From positions 33,083-97,082 of the forward strand of contig DASZME010000041.1 in NCBI GenBank assembly GCA_035551995.1: a stretch of 64,000 nucleotides of DNA. Reading direction: 5' to 3'. Below are positions 25,268-34,389 of the stretch, piece by piece. The stretch comes from RYN-428 sp035551995. Its GTDB lineage: Bacteria > Planctomycetota > Phycisphaerae > Tepidisphaerales > Tepidisphaeraceae. Made by a program: the position numbers and the translations under genes. Under the pieces are notes generated by a model that was given only the letters and a program-made list of their open reading frames with translations, was not told where the DNA came from and made no database searches. Numbering within the stretch: the stretch's first letter is position 1; each line of letters starts with the position of its first letter.

Positions 25268-25996
25268 ATGAACGTTCTCGCCGTCATCCTCGCCCGCGCC
25301 GGCAGCGTTGGGTTGCCGAACAAGCATCTGTTGCCGTTGCTCGCAAAGCCGGTGATCGCTTATACGTTCGATCACGCCAAGGCCGCCCGTTCGATCACGC
25401 GGCTGATCGTCTCGACCGATTGCCCCCAGGTGCGGCGACTGGCGATCAATCGTGGAATCGAAACGATTTCCCGACCTCCGCGGCTCGCGACGTCCGATGC
25501 TTCAGTACAGGACGTCATGCTGCACGCCATGGATACCATCGAATGCACCTCCACTTTCCGTGCCGATGCCCTGATCGTGCTGTACGGCAACGTGCCGGTT
25601 CGCGGCTCGGGCGTCGTCGATGAGGCGGTGCGGAAGCTCAACGAAACCGGATGCGACTCGGTGCGGACCTTCTGCCCGGTCGGCAAATGGCATCCGGCCT
25701 GGATGTCGCGCCTCGACGGAGACCGCGTCGAGGCGCTTCACCCGGGAAGCATCCATCGGCGCCAGGACCTGGAGCGGCTCTTTTTGCATGACGGCGCCGT
25801 CGTCGCACTCTCGCGATCGTCGATGCTGCGGGGCCGGGCCGCGCCGGATGATCCGCATGCGTTCTTCGGCGTCGATCGGCGCGGCATCGAAACAAGGGCC
25901 GGCGATACCGTCGAAATCGACGAACGCCGCGATCTCTTCTGGGCGGAAGCGGTTTTGCGTGAACAGGCGGGCGAAAGCGTGAGGGCAGCCATATGA
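25268..25996 (+). CDS. neuA: Acylneuraminate (nonulosonate) cytidylyltransferase
   Basis: Activates a nonulosonic acid with CTP to give the CMP-sugar used by glycosyltransferases. The N-terminus MNVLAVILARAGSVGLPNKH is the CTP-binding signature (RxGSxGxPxKN-like, Arg11 region). IVSTDCPQVRRLA, SDASVQDVML and ALIVLYGNVPVR follow the family. 242 residues is normal for a catalytic domain alone. The stop overlaps the neuB start (ATGA). Whether the sugar is sialic, legionaminic or pseudaminic acid cannot be told from sequence alone; neuC downstream favours the sialic/legionaminic branch. A heptad-like TTTGAAATTTGAGATTTCAG repeat lies just upstream. Confidence 0.85.
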   Translation: MNVLAVILARAGSVGLPNKHLLPLLAKPVIAYTFDHAKAARSITRLIVSTDCPQVRRLAINRGIETISRPPRLATSDASVQDVMLHAMDTIECTSTFRADALIVLYGNVPVRGSGVVDEAVRKLNETGCDSVRTFCPVGKWHPAWMSRLDGDRVEALHPGSIHRRQDLERLFLHDGAVVALSRSSMLRGRAAPDDPHAFFGVDRRGIETRAGDTVEIDERRDLFWAEAVLREQAGESVRAAI

Positions 25997-27042
25997 AGCC
26001 AATCAAAATCGGAACGCGGCTGGTCGGGCCAGGACATCCGACCCTGGTGATCGCGGAGATCGGCGTCAACCATGACGGCGTTTTACAGCGGGCGCTGGAT
26101 CTGGTGCGCATCGCCGCCGGTTGCGGCGCCGACGCGGTCAAATTGCAGATTTTCCGCGCGGTCAATTTACTCAACGCCTCGTCGATGCTCGCCCAGTATC
26201 AGCAAGGGTGCACCGCGGACAATACGCCGATCGATCTGCTTCGGCGATACGAATTGTCCAGCTCCGATCTCCGCCTGATCGTTCGCGAGATCGTCGCGCA
26301 CAAGATGATTCCGCTGGCGACTCCGTTTTCGCCGCCGGACTATGAGGTGCTGGAAACGCTCCGCGTGCAGGCGATTAAGATCGCCTCGCCCGATCTGGTC
26401 AACCGGCCGCTCCTGCAATGCGCCAAAGGTTTGAACAAGCCGCTCTTGATCTCGACCGGCGCCGCCGACATGGAGGAAGTGACGACGACGACAAAATGGA
26501 TGGAGGAATGGGGAATTCCGTTCGCGCTGCTGCATTGCGTCAGCGCCTATCCGGCGCCGAGCAACCAGGCGCACTTGTGCTGGATCGGCGAGCTTGCCGG
26601 CCGATTTAGCGTGCCGGTCGGTTACTCCGACCATACGACCGAGCCGTTGTGCGGCGCGTTATCGGTGGCGGCGGGTGCGACGATCGTCGAGCGTCATCTC
26701 ACCTACGACCGTGCCGCTCGCGGCCCCGATCATGCGTCCAGCAGTGACCCGGCGCAATTCCAGCGCTACGTCCGCCTCCTGCGCGACGCCGAGGCGATGC
26801 GCGGCGCCGCGGGGAAAAAAGTGCTGGAGATCGAACAGGACATTCGCAAAGTCAGCCGCCAAAGTCTCGTCGCCCGTCGAACTCTGTCTCCCGGCGATAT
26901 CCTCTGCGAACGAGACCTGACCGTGCAGCGGCCGGGAACCGGAATGCCGGCCGCGCAGATCGAGCAGGCGGTGGGGCGGCGGCTCAACAAGGCGGTTCTG
27001 GCCGGATCGCTGCTTCAGTGGGATATGCTCGATGCCGCCTGA
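25993..27042 (+). CDS. neuB: N-acetylneuraminate (or legionaminate) synthase
   Basis: Condenses phosphoenolpyruvate with N-acetylmannosamine or its diacetamido relative. The TIM-barrel NeuB domain shows LVIAEIGVNHDGVLQRALDL, GADAVKLQIF, LATPFSPPDYEVLE and HCVSAYPAPSNQAHL followed by GYSDHT. The C-terminal SAF (antifreeze-like) domain is RRTLSPGDILCERDLTVQRP followed by GTGMPAAQIEQAVGR. Length 349 is normal. It overlaps neuA by four bases and neuC by eleven, so the three are one translational unit. Confidence 0.9.
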   Translation: MKPIKIGTRLVGPGHPTLVIAEIGVNHDGVLQRALDLVRIAAGCGADAVKLQIFRAVNLLNASSMLAQYQQGCTADNTPIDLLRRYELSSSDLRLIVREIVAHKMIPLATPFSPPDYEVLETLRVQAIKIASPDLVNRPLLQCAKGLNKPLLISTGAADMEEVTTTTKWMEEWGIPFALLHCVSAYPAPSNQAHLCWIGELAGRFSVPVGYSDHTTEPLCGALSVAAGATIVERHLTYDRAARGPDHASSSDPAQFQRYVRLLRDAEAMRGAAGKKVLEIEQDIRKVSRQSLVARRTLSPGDILCERDLTVQRPGTGMPAAQIEQAVGRRLNKAVLAGSLLQWDMLDAA

Positions 27043-28198
27043 ACGCAAAGCCGCGCCGACGCGACGCGTCTGTTTCGTCACCGGCACGCGCGCCGAGTTC
27101 GGGCTGATGCGCTCGACGCTGACGGCGATCGCCGATCATCCGTCGCTTACGCTTCAGCTGATCGTGACCGGCATGCACCTGGATCGTTCGCGCGGCCGAA
27201 GCCTGGACGCGATCGTCGCCGACGGGTGGCGCGTCGACGCAGTGGCGCCATGGGCGAAAGGGGACGGATCGCAGGCGGCCAGCGCCATCGCCACCGGAAA
27301 AGCCGTCGCGAATATCGCCGGGGCGATCTCCAGATTGAAAAGCGATGTGGTACTGGTCGCCGGCGACCGCGTCGAGGCGTTCGCGGCGGCGTCGGCGGGG
27401 CATCTCTCGGGAAAACTCGTGGCCCACGTTCATGGCGGGGATCGGGCGCTGGGACTGATCGACGATTCACTTCGCCATGCGATCACCAAACTGGCCCACG
27501 TCCATTTTCCCGCGACGCAGGCCAGCGCCTCACGCATCGCCGGCCTTGGCGAAGATCGCTGGCGGATTTTCCGCACCGGATCGCCGGGCCTGGATGAACT
27601 GAAAAACCAAGCCGCGCCGCCGGCCGAGGTGACGGCCATGTTCGACGGCATCGAGCGTCGGCGATTCGCGCTGCTTTTACTGCATCCGCAGACAAGCGAT
27701 CCGCGGCGCGAGCGCCGTTTCGCCGAGCGGTTGCTTGATCGCGTCCGCGCGGGGAAGTTCGAGGGGGTCGTCATCGTTTATCCCAACAACGATCCCGGCT
27801 CCGACGGAATCGCCCGGGCCTGGGACGCTATCGGCCGCGATCCGCGAATCGTGCTTCGCAGAAACCTGCGTCGGCCAATTTTTCTCGGGTTGATGCGCGA
27901 CGCCGCCGTGTTGGTGGGCAATAGCTCGAGCGGCATTATCGAGGCGGCAAGTTTCGGAACGCCGGTCGTCGATGTGGGGACGCGCCAGTTCGGGCGTGAA
28001 CGCAACGAAAATGTAACACACGCCGCGATGAATGATCGGGCGATCGATCGTGCGCTGCGCCACATCTGGCGGGAGGGAAAGCCGATTCGATATGTGGGCG
28101 AGAATATCTACGGCGGCGGCGGGGCGGGGACGAAAATCGCGGCGATACTCAGCCGAATTCGCGTTCAGCGCTTCTCGAATAAACTCATCGCCTATTAG
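27032..28198 (+). CDS. neuC: UDP-N-acetylglucosamine 2-epimerase (hydrolysing), NeuC/LegG type
   Basis: Supplies the N-acetylmannosamine-type precursor for NeuB. RRVCFVTGTRAEFGLMRSTL, the DVVLVAGDRVEAFAAA segment, VHGGDRALGLIDDSLRHAIT and VGNSSSGIIEAASFGTPVVDVGTRQFGRE match the GT-B-fold epimerase family, including the conserved Asp and Glu around GDRVE and the His in HGGD. Length 388 is normal. It starts inside the end of neuB and is the last gene of the glycosylation run; about 210 bases without a gene follow. Confidence 0.88.
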   Translation: MPPERKAAPTRRVCFVTGTRAEFGLMRSTLTAIADHPSLTLQLIVTGMHLDRSRGRSLDAIVADGWRVDAVAPWAKGDGSQAASAIATGKAVANIAGAISRLKSDVVLVAGDRVEAFAAASAGHLSGKLVAHVHGGDRALGLIDDSLRHAITKLAHVHFPATQASASRIAGLGEDRWRIFRTGSPGLDELKNQAAPPAEVTAMFDGIERRRFALLLLHPQTSDPRRERRFAERLLDRVRAGKFEGVVIVYPNNDPGSDGIARAWDAIGRDPRIVLRRNLRRPIFLGLMRDAAVLVGNSSSGIIEAASFGTPVVDVGTRQFGRERNENVTHAAMNDRAIDRALRHIWREGKPIRYVGENIYGGGGAGTKIAAILSRIRVQRFSNKLIAY

Positions 28199-28409
28199 CG
28201 CGTTGTCTTCCATCACATCACGGGATGAACCGCGGATGGATCTGCAGGCGCGATCGCCTCATGTAAAAAGTCATGCGCGATTCGTGCGGCTTTACGCTGA
28301 AAAGCGGTCGCAAGCGAAAGAGTCCAGATAAAGTGACGGCGAATTTTTCTCGATATACATGAGAAACCCATCTACGCATCGGCGTTGGCGCATGGGAAGG
28401 AATACGTTT

Positions 28410-29273
28410 ATGGCCGCAGCCGTCGCTGAAACGCAGAGTGTTTATGATGTCGTCAAGAAGGTCACCGCGCTCGCCACGCTTCCGGAAGTAACCGCCAGAA
28501 TCATTCACACGGTCGAAGACCAGCGCAGCACCGCCGCCAAGCTTCACCAGATCGTCGCGCACGATCCGGCGCTGGTGACGCGAATTTTGAAAGTGGTCAA
28601 CAGCGCTTTTTACGGCTTGCCGGGTCAGATTGGTTCGGTCGAGCGCGCGATCGTATTGCTGGGCCTCAACGCGGTGAAAAATATCGCGGTGGCCGCGAGC
28701 ATCGGGCAATTGTTTCGTCACGGAAAACTGTGCGAAGGGATCGCGGCGCGCGAATTGTGGACACATTGCATCGCGGTCGGAGTGACCGCGCGCGATCTGG
28801 CCAAACAGATGAAATCCCCGCTCGCCGACGAAGCGTTTTTGGCCGGAATGATTCATGACGTCGGCGTTCTGGTCTCGCTTCAGGTTTTTCCCGAGCAGCT
28901 TGCCGAGGTCTGCGAAGAAGCAAAAAAAGGCGAAACGCCGTTCTGCGAACTGGAAACGAAAATCATCGGCTATGACCATCAACAACTCGGAGCGGCACTG
29001 GCCGAGCAATGGAAATTTCCGCGATCCTGCCAATTGGTGGCCGGATATCATCACCGCCCGCAGGCCCTGATCGAGCAACACCGCATGCTGGTTAACCTCG
29101 TTCATGTAGCCGACACGCTATGCTGTCATTCTTCCCACGGTTTCAACCTCACCGCCCATACGCAAACGATCGAGCCGGCCGATCTGGTTAAGTATCAGAT
29201 CGACCCCGCGTTCGTCGAAAGCGCCGTCAAACGCCTTGACGAACTGATGTCGGCGGCGTCAAACGTGATGTGA
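28410..29273 (+). CDS. HDOD domain protein
   Basis: A single HDOD domain (HD-related output domain) of the signalling type found in bacterial regulators. Motifs are LPEVTARIIHTVED, HDPALVTRILKVVNSAFYGLP, GSVERAIVLLGLNAVKNIAV and FLAGMIHDVGVLV, then GYDHQQLGAALAEQWKFP. Some HD metal ligands are kept (HDVG). The ATG at 28410 is chosen for its GGAAGGA ribosome site; an upstream ATG at 28359 lacks one. It overlaps or abuts coaD. Functions in the family range from motility to stress signalling; the target is unknown. Confidence 0.82.
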   Translation: MAAAVAETQSVYDVVKKVTALATLPEVTARIIHTVEDQRSTAAKLHQIVAHDPALVTRILKVVNSAFYGLPGQIGSVERAIVLLGLNAVKNIAVAASIGQLFRHGKLCEGIAARELWTHCIAVGVTARDLAKQMKSPLADEAFLAGMIHDVGVLVSLQVFPEQLAEVCEEAKKGETPFCELETKIIGYDHQQLGAALAEQWKFPRSCQLVAGYHHRPQALIEQHRMLVNLVHVADTLCCHSSHGFNLTAHTQTIEPADLVKYQIDPAFVESAVKRLDELMSAASNVM

Positions 29274-29332
29274 TGGAGCGCGGGAACCGCCGTTGCCTTT
29301 TCTTTTTTCTCCGGCGACTTACTCTTGTTCCC

Positions 29333-29875
29333 ATGAACTCGTCCAGAGCGAAGAAAATCGCCGTCTTTCCCGGTCAATTCGATCCGATCACCAATGGTCA
29401 TCTTGATGTGATTCAGCGCGGGGTCGGGCTGTTCGACGAGTTGATCGTGGCGGTGGGGAACAATCCGGAAAAACGCGAGATGTTCAGCATCGACGAGCGC
29501 GTGAAAATGGTTCGATCGCTGCTGAAGGAGACGCCGGGCGCGCGCGTCGAAATGTATACGGGGCTGACGGTGGACTTCGTGCGATCCGTGAAAGCCACGG
29601 CCATCCTTCGCGGCATCCGCGACGTGTCGGATCTTCGCTATGAGTTTCAACTCGCCCTGGCTAACCGTGCCGTGGGAAAGGTCGAAACGGTTTTCATCAT
29701 GTCCGGCGATCAATATGCCCTGACCAGCAGCAGCCTGATTCGTCAGGTGGTATCGCTCGGCGGAGACATTCGGCAGCTTTCGGCGCTGCTGCCGGCGATC
29801 GTGGTGGAGAAGCTGCGTGAAAAGCAACTTGGCGCCGGGATCGAGCCGTCGCCGCCCGATGCGCCGCCAACATAA
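29333..29875 (+). CDS. coaD: Phosphopantetheine adenylyltransferase
   Basis: Fourth enzyme of coenzyme A synthesis, making dephospho-CoA from ATP and 4'-phosphopantetheine. FPGQFDPITNGHLDVIQRG carries the nucleotidyltransferase (T/H)xGH motif. KATAILRGIRDVSDLRYEFQ and the late SSSLIRQVVSLGGDI are further hallmarks. It has about 20 extra residues at the C-terminus compared with most CoaD proteins. The ATG at 29333 is chosen because the usual N-terminus begins just after it; a longer frame from 29270 overlaps the HDOD stop. Confidence 0.92.
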   Translation: MNSSRAKKIAVFPGQFDPITNGHLDVIQRGVGLFDELIVAVGNNPEKREMFSIDERVKMVRSLLKETPGARVEMYTGLTVDFVRSVKATAILRGIRDVSDLRYEFQLALANRAVGKVETVFIMSGDQYALTSSSLIRQVVSLGGDIRQLSALLPAIVVEKLREKQLGAGIEPSPPDAPPT

Positions 29876-30014
29876 ACGGCAAAAGCCATGAGCGGCGACC
29901 GAGACCACAGCCGCATTTTCCTCGCCTTTGGTGCGTCGTGTACCCATTCTTCACGTCCGCGAGATACAAATCCCCGTTTTTGGCGTTGTAGCGGCACTCG
30001 CGCCAATTTAACAG

Positions 30015-30043
30015 TTGAATTTGACGATCTCAACGGACATAAT
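30015..30043 (+). promoter_or_regulatory. Sigma-70-type promoter of the HU gene
   Basis: TTGAAT (30015-30020), a 17-base spacer and CATAAT (30038-30043) upstream of the HU start at 30094. This leaves a leader of about 45 bases holding AGGAG at a good distance. It is one of the clearer promoters in the window. Confidence 0.5.
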
Positions 30044-30093
30044 GAAATAAGTCCGTTCCCCGTCGCGTGTTAGGGCACGTTTCAGGAGTTTGC

Positions 30094-30456
30094 ATGGCCA
30101 CCATCACCAAGAAGGAACTGATCGACCGCATCGCCGAGAGTGGCGGGCATCGGCGCGTGCAGGTCAAGAAGATCATCCAGCAATTCCTGGACGAGATCGT
30201 CCACGAGTTAGGCCAGGGAAATCGACTTGAATTCCGTGACTTTGGCGTCTTTGAAACCAAGATTCGCAAGGCGCGCAAGGCGCAAAATCCCAAGACGCTC
30301 GAACCGGTCGCGGTTCCCGAAAAACGTACCGTTAAATTTAAGGTCGGTCGTCTGATGAAGCAAAAGCTCGGCGAACTCACCGGCGCCGCCATCGATGACG
30401 AAGCGCACGGCGTCGCCGAGATGCACGAACAGGATCATGAGCCAGACGACGCCTGA
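30094..30456 (+). CDS. HU/IHF family DNA-binding protein
   Basis: A nucleoid protein of 121 residues. MATITKKELIDRIAESGGHR, the dimer helices (VKKIIQQFLDEIVHELGQG), FRDFGVFETKIRKARKAQNP and the arm region PEKRTVKFKVGRLMKQKL match HU/IHF. It has a short acidic C-terminal tail (EMHEQDHEPDDA) that standard HU lacks. The ATG at 30094 follows AGGAG. The end overlaps the start of bioF by 20 bases, so the two are probably transcribed together. Confidence 0.9.
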   Translation: MATITKKELIDRIAESGGHRRVQVKKIIQQFLDEIVHELGQGNRLEFRDFGVFETKIRKARKAQNPKTLEPVAVPEKRTVKFKVGRLMKQKLGELTGAAIDDEAHGVAEMHEQDHEPDDA

Positions 30457-31633
30457 ACAAACCGCCTGGAGTCGCCATGTCGCGGCCGATCTTCAGCGCC
30501 TCGCCGCCTCTCATCTCTATCGGCGCCGCCGCACGTTCGACCCTGTCGACGCCACCCATGTTCGATGGAACGATCGAACGCTGGTCAACTTTGCTTCCAA
30601 TAATTATCTTGGGCTTTCCCATCATCCCGCGGTGCGCGCCGCCGTCGAACGCGCCGTGAGCCAGAGCGGATTCGGCAGCGGGGCCGCCCCTCTTATTTCC
30701 GGATACAGCGTCGCTCATTCGTCGGCGGAAAAAGCCATCGCGCAATGGAAACGAACCGAGGCGGCAGTCCTGCTCCCCAGCGGCTATCAGGCAAACGTCG
30801 CCGCGATTCAAACCTGCGCCGCCATCGGGAAACTTGGTGGCGGCGTGCGCTTTCTGGTGGATAAGCTCGCCCATGCCTCGCTGATCGACGCCATCCGCGG
30901 CACGGGACAACCATTCCGCGTTTTTCCGCATCAACATCTCGGCAAGCTCAAACGTTTGCTCGAGGAGGCCGACGCCGGAGAACTGCAAGTCGTCGTCACC
31001 GAATCGATCTTCAGCATGGACGGAGACGCCGTCGATTTGGACGGCATTTGCCAGCTACGAAACAGATATGGATTCTTGCTGGTTCTCGATGAAGCCCACG
31101 CTACCGGCGTCTATGGACCAAACGGATCGGGATTGACCAATGAGTTGGGACTGCGGGAGCACGTTGACGTCAGCACGATCACCTTATCCAAAGCGCTTGG
31201 CGGCATTGGCGGGGCGGTGTGCGGAGCGGCTCTTTTCTGCGACGCACTAGTCAACTATGGCCGGGCCTATTTGTTTTCGACCGCCGTTCCGCCAGCGGTC
31301 GCGGCGGCGGGAGAAGCCGCGATCGATGTGTTATTGTCAGAACCGGCGCGCCAAGCTCGACTGCGAAAAAACGCCTTATGGGTCAGGCAGAAATTGCATG
31401 AAATGTCGTTGAACATCCCGCCGGGAGATTCGCCGATAATACCGATCATTTTGGAAGAGGAGCGGAAGGCGATCGCCGCTTCGGAAAAAATGATGGAGGC
31501 GGGGTTTCTCGTGCCGCCGATTCGACCGCCCACAGTGCCCAGAGGGAGCACCCGTCTCCGCATAACATTGTCCAGCGAACACACGATGGACGAAATTGAA
31601 AGTTTGGTGAGGGCGCTCGCCTGTCTCGCGTGA
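30437..31633 (+). CDS. bioF: 8-amino-7-oxononanoate synthase or related alpha-oxoamine synthase
   Basis: A PLP enzyme of the alpha-oxoamine synthase family, joining an amino acid to an acyl-CoA. NFASNNYLGLSHHPAVRAA, GSGAAPLISGYSVAHSSAE, ESIFSMDGDAVDLDGI, VLDEAHATGVYG and the Schiff-base lysine in TLSKALGGIGGAVCG are all present. In biotin synthesis this is BioF; other biotin genes are not in the window, so 2-amino-3-ketobutyrate-CoA ligase or a lipid-related role is possible. The gene overlaps the end of the HU gene. The ATG at 30437 is used; a longer start would run back into HU. Confidence 0.8.
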   Translation: MSQTTPEQTAWSRHVAADLQRLAASHLYRRRRTFDPVDATHVRWNDRTLVNFASNNYLGLSHHPAVRAAVERAVSQSGFGSGAAPLISGYSVAHSSAEKAIAQWKRTEAAVLLPSGYQANVAAIQTCAAIGKLGGGVRFLVDKLAHASLIDAIRGTGQPFRVFPHQHLGKLKRLLEEADAGELQVVVTESIFSMDGDAVDLDGICQLRNRYGFLLVLDEAHATGVYGPNGSGLTNELGLREHVDVSTITLSKALGGIGGAVCGAALFCDALVNYGRAYLFSTAVPPAVAAAGEAAIDVLLSEPARQARLRKNALWVRQKLHEMSLNIPPGDSPIIPIILEEERKAIAASEKMMEAGFLVPPIRPPTVPRGSTRLRITLSSEHTMDEIESLVRALACLA

Positions 31634-31721
31634 AGCCATCCCAGAAGTCCGCGAGACGATTCGACATTGTGCCGCAGGCAGCGCACGTCAATTCGCGCAT
31701 TGCTTTCTTTTGCGGGCGCCG

Positions 31722-32021
31722 TTACGCGACCGGCCGATGAGAGCCGAAGACGTCGGTGAAATTTTTAGGGATCGTCACATCGCGACCGGATTCCTGCTTG
31801 ATATGACTTAACGTCCGATTCAGGAGCAGGCGGGGCGGCTCCTGCGCCGGCATGAGTTCAAGCAAACTGAGCACTTTTTCGATGCAAGCGACACTTTGCC
31901 GCAGTTGGCCATCCGTCGCCGCGTATGCGGGCGCATTTGACGCAGGCGCGGTCGCTGACGCAGTACGGTCCAGCAAGAGATCAATAGCGCGGCGATCCTG
32001 GTCGCGAATTTTCAAATTCAT
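31722..32021 (-). CDS. Small protein downstream of an ECF sigma factor gene
   Basis: A 99-residue soluble protein beginning MNLKIRDQDRRAIDLLLDRT, with GGGGAG before the ATG at 32021. Composition is helical with an alanine/proline-rich linker. There is no membrane helix, zinc motif or other recognisable domain. It lies 170 bases after the ECF sigma gene on the same strand, the usual place for an anti-sigma factor or partner, but no anti-sigma motif such as HxxxCxxC is present. Function unknown; the sigma link is inference from position. Confidence 0.55.
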   Translation of the reverse strand: MNLKIRDQDRRAIDLLLDRTASATAPASNAPAYAATDGQLRQSVACIEKVLSLLELMPAQEPPRLLLNRTLSHIKQESGRDVTIPKNFTDVFGSHRPVA

Positions 32022-32191
32022 ATACGCTCCCCGAGATGAAATGTGAGCGACACTATTGTCGAACACGTACTCCCCATGCTTGTATACCGATATGAACCAG
32101 CGGCGTTACGACTGCCGATCGATTTCTCGGTGCATGTTGCAAGCAAAACGAGCACGCGAACGGATGAGAATCAGTCCATATCTACTAAAAC

Positions 32192-32887
32192 CTACGCGGA
32201 GGGTTTGCTGCGGTTCGCAGGCGTTTTGTCGTTGGCTAATTTCCATCGGTCCGCAAAATGCGCTACGGCCGCGTGGAGCCGAGACTTAACGGTTCCCAGC
32301 GGAATATCGAGGATTTCGCTGATTTGTTTGTATGGAAACTGGTGAAAGTAAGAGAGCAATAATATTTCACGCAGATGCTCGGGCATTCCGGTTACGGTAT
32401 CATGCACAAGCTTTTGAAGCTCACGGCGCTCCATCGGCTCGCCGGGTAATTCGCCGGCGGATTGCATGAGATCGATGAACTCGCCGCTCTCGGAATCGCC
32501 CGGGCTGATCGACGCCTGCAGCGGATTCGTCGGCCGGCGCGATTGCGATCGAATCAGGTCGCGTGCCTTATTGGCCGCGATGGTGAAGAGCCACGGCCGA
32601 AACCGCCGCTGCGGATCGAACTGGTCGGCGGACTGATGGACTTGCAGAAATGTCTCCTGGAAGACATCCTCGGCACTGGCGCGGTTTCCCAGAAAACGGA
32701 TCAGGAAATGGTAAAGCTCGCGCTGATAGCGTTCCACGAGATGAGCGAACGCGCTGTTATCTCCATGCCTATAGTCATCGAGCAGTATTTCGTCGCCGCG
32801 AGTTCCGGAATTAACCTTGTTCGGCGCATAATCCGCTGGAGGCGCGTTCGCGTTTTTAACCTGAGCTTCCCTGGCGCCATGCAACAT
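32192..32887 (-). CDS. ECF-type RNA polymerase sigma factor
   Basis: Region 2 is seen in FAHLVERYQRELYHFLIRFL followed by GNRASAEDVFQETFLQVHQS and RPWLFTIAANKARDLIRS. Region 4 is seen in MPEHLREILLLSYFHQFPYK followed by QISEILDIPLGTVKSRLH. No region 3, so this is an extracytoplasmic-function type. The ATG at 32887 has GGAGGA at the correct spacing; a longer frame reaches 32956. A small co-directional gene follows and could encode its regulator. Divergent from rlmN. The regulon is unknown. Confidence 0.85.
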   Translation of the reverse strand: MLHGAREAQVKNANAPPADYAPNKVNSGTRGDEILLDDYRHGDNSAFAHLVERYQRELYHFLIRFLGNRASAEDVFQETFLQVHQSADQFDPQRRFRPWLFTIAANKARDLIRSQSRRPTNPLQASISPGDSESGEFIDLMQSAGELPGEPMERRELQKLVHDTVTGMPEHLREILLLSYFHQFPYKQISEILDIPLGTVKSRLHAAVAHFADRWKLANDKTPANRSKPSA

Positions 32888-33065
32888 AGAAAGTCCTCCG
32901 ACAGGCCCTTTGGACCGCTTCACACCGCCGCGACCGGGATACGGCCTTGGTTGCACGTTTGCGGGCGCTCATGGAAGATTAAGCAGAACAGCATCTTCAC
33001 CGCCCGTCAATCGGAAAAAGCCTCGTGGCCCCGACCGTGTTACAGCCAAATGCACTGTTCTTTCC

Positions 33066-33071
33066 TATAAC
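33066..33071 (+). promoter_or_regulatory. -10 box of rlmN (leaderless type)
   Basis: TATAAC, 7 bases before the rlmN ATG at 33079. The predicted transcription start coincides with the start codon, and no Shine-Dalgarno is present. No good -35 hexamer at 16-18 bases was seen. Confidence 0.45.
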
Positions 33072-33078
33072 AAATCAT

Positions 33079-34191
33079 ATGCCTTCCATCGCCGCCAATG
33101 CGACTGACGTTCATTTTTTTGACCTCGATGCCGACCAAGTCGATGAGGCCATCGTGTCGCTCGGCTGGCGCAAATTCCGCGGCCAACAAATCCGCGACTG
33201 GGTATACAACAAGCGCGTCGCCGACCCAATGGCGATGTCAAATCTCTCTCGCGCGGATCAGGAAACTCTCCGCAAGCATATACATTTTGCCGGCTCGACG
33301 ATCGCCGTGCGACAACAAAGCAGCGACGAAACACAAAAGCTCCTGCTCAACTGGGACAACGGCGCCAACGCCGAAACGGTGATGATCCCCGACGGCCCGC
33401 GCCGCACGGCCTGCGTCAGTTCGCAGGTCGGTTGTCCGGTCGGATGTAAGTTTTGCGCGAGCGGCGTCAATGGCGTCAAGGGCAATCTCTCCGCCGGCCA
33501 GATCGTCGAACAGATCTTCCGTCTCAACGAAATTCTCTCGCCAAAAAAAGAACGCGTCAACCATGTCGTCTTCATGGGCATGGGCGAGCCGCTGGCCAAC
33601 TACGCCAACGTCGTTCAAGCCATACGGGTGATGCACGATCCCGGATGTTTCAACATCGGCGCCCGCAAGATCACGCTGTCCACCGTCGGCGTTCCCGCGA
33701 AGATGCGCGAGCTGGCCGGGGAGAATCTTCCGCTCAACCTGGCCATTTCGCTGCACGCTCCCAATGAGACGTTGCGCAAGCAGTTGATTCCGTGGGCGGA
33801 GCATTTTTCGCTGGAGGATATTCTCGGCGCCGCCCGTTATTATTTCGATCGGACCGGCCGCGAGGTGACGCTGGAATACATCCTGCTCGCCGGCGTGAAC
33901 GATCAGGTTCCCCACGCAAAAGAGCTGGCAAAATTGTGCAAAACGCTTCGAGCCAACGTCAATCTGATCCGGTATAATCAGGTGGAGGGTTTGCCGTTCG
34001 CGCGGCCAAAATCCGAAGACGTGTTACGATTTCAGGACGTGCTTAAAACGGCCGGCGTCAACGCCCACGTCCGCAAGAGCCGCGGCCGCGACATCGACGC
34101 CGCCTGCGGGCAGCTTCGGAGGAAAAAGCTCGAAACTTCATCGGCAATCGTCGAGCCGACGAATGCGGTTTCTTTGCCCGTCGTCGAGTAA
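33079..34191 (+). CDS. rlmN: 23S rRNA (adenine2503-C2)-methyltransferase
   Basis: A radical SAM methyltransferase acting on A2503 of 23S rRNA (and A37 of some tRNAs). It has the CPVGCKFCASG cluster motif (CxxxCxxC), FMGMGEPLANYANVVQAIRV, RKITLSTVGVPAKMREL and HAPNETLRKQLIPW. The catalytic methyl-carrying cysteine is in DIDAACGQLR near the end. Length is about 370. A start upstream at 33025 is possible but adds non-conserved residues; the ATG at 33079 follows a -10 box directly. Confidence 0.93.
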   Translation: MPSIAANATDVHFFDLDADQVDEAIVSLGWRKFRGQQIRDWVYNKRVADPMAMSNLSRADQETLRKHIHFAGSTIAVRQQSSDETQKLLLNWDNGANAETVMIPDGPRRTACVSSQVGCPVGCKFCASGVNGVKGNLSAGQIVEQIFRLNEILSPKKERVNHVVFMGMGEPLANYANVVQAIRVMHDPGCFNIGARKITLSTVGVPAKMRELAGENLPLNLAISLHAPNETLRKQLIPWAEHFSLEDILGAARYYFDRTGREVTLEYILLAGVNDQVPHAKELAKLCKTLRANVNLIRYNQVEGLPFARPKSEDVLRFQDVLKTAGVNAHVRKSRGRDIDAACGQLRRKKLETSSAIVEPTNAVSLPVVE

Positions 34192-34270
34192 CTTTCATTT
34201 GTCCGGAGGGGTCGCGCTCCCCTTATCGCGCTTACTAAAACATCCTTCAGGTCGCCAAAGCGTTCTAATA

Positions 34271-34294
34271 TTTAGCGGCCCCGCTTGCGGGGCG
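34271..34294 (+). repeat. Dispersed hairpin element, copy C
   Basis: Identical 24-base core (TTTAGCGGCCCCGC...GCGGGGCG), 79 bases after the rlmN stop. It is followed by a diverged tail (AGATTCGCTACCCAAG) that still matches the downstream consensus of the other copies in part. Confidence 0.7.
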
Positions 34295-34389
34295 AGATTC
34301 GCTACCCAAGAATCGTTTGAATACCATAGAGAAGCGCTCAAAGGGTGAAGCGTTCGTTCATCAATACCATCGACTTTCGGAAAATATTC

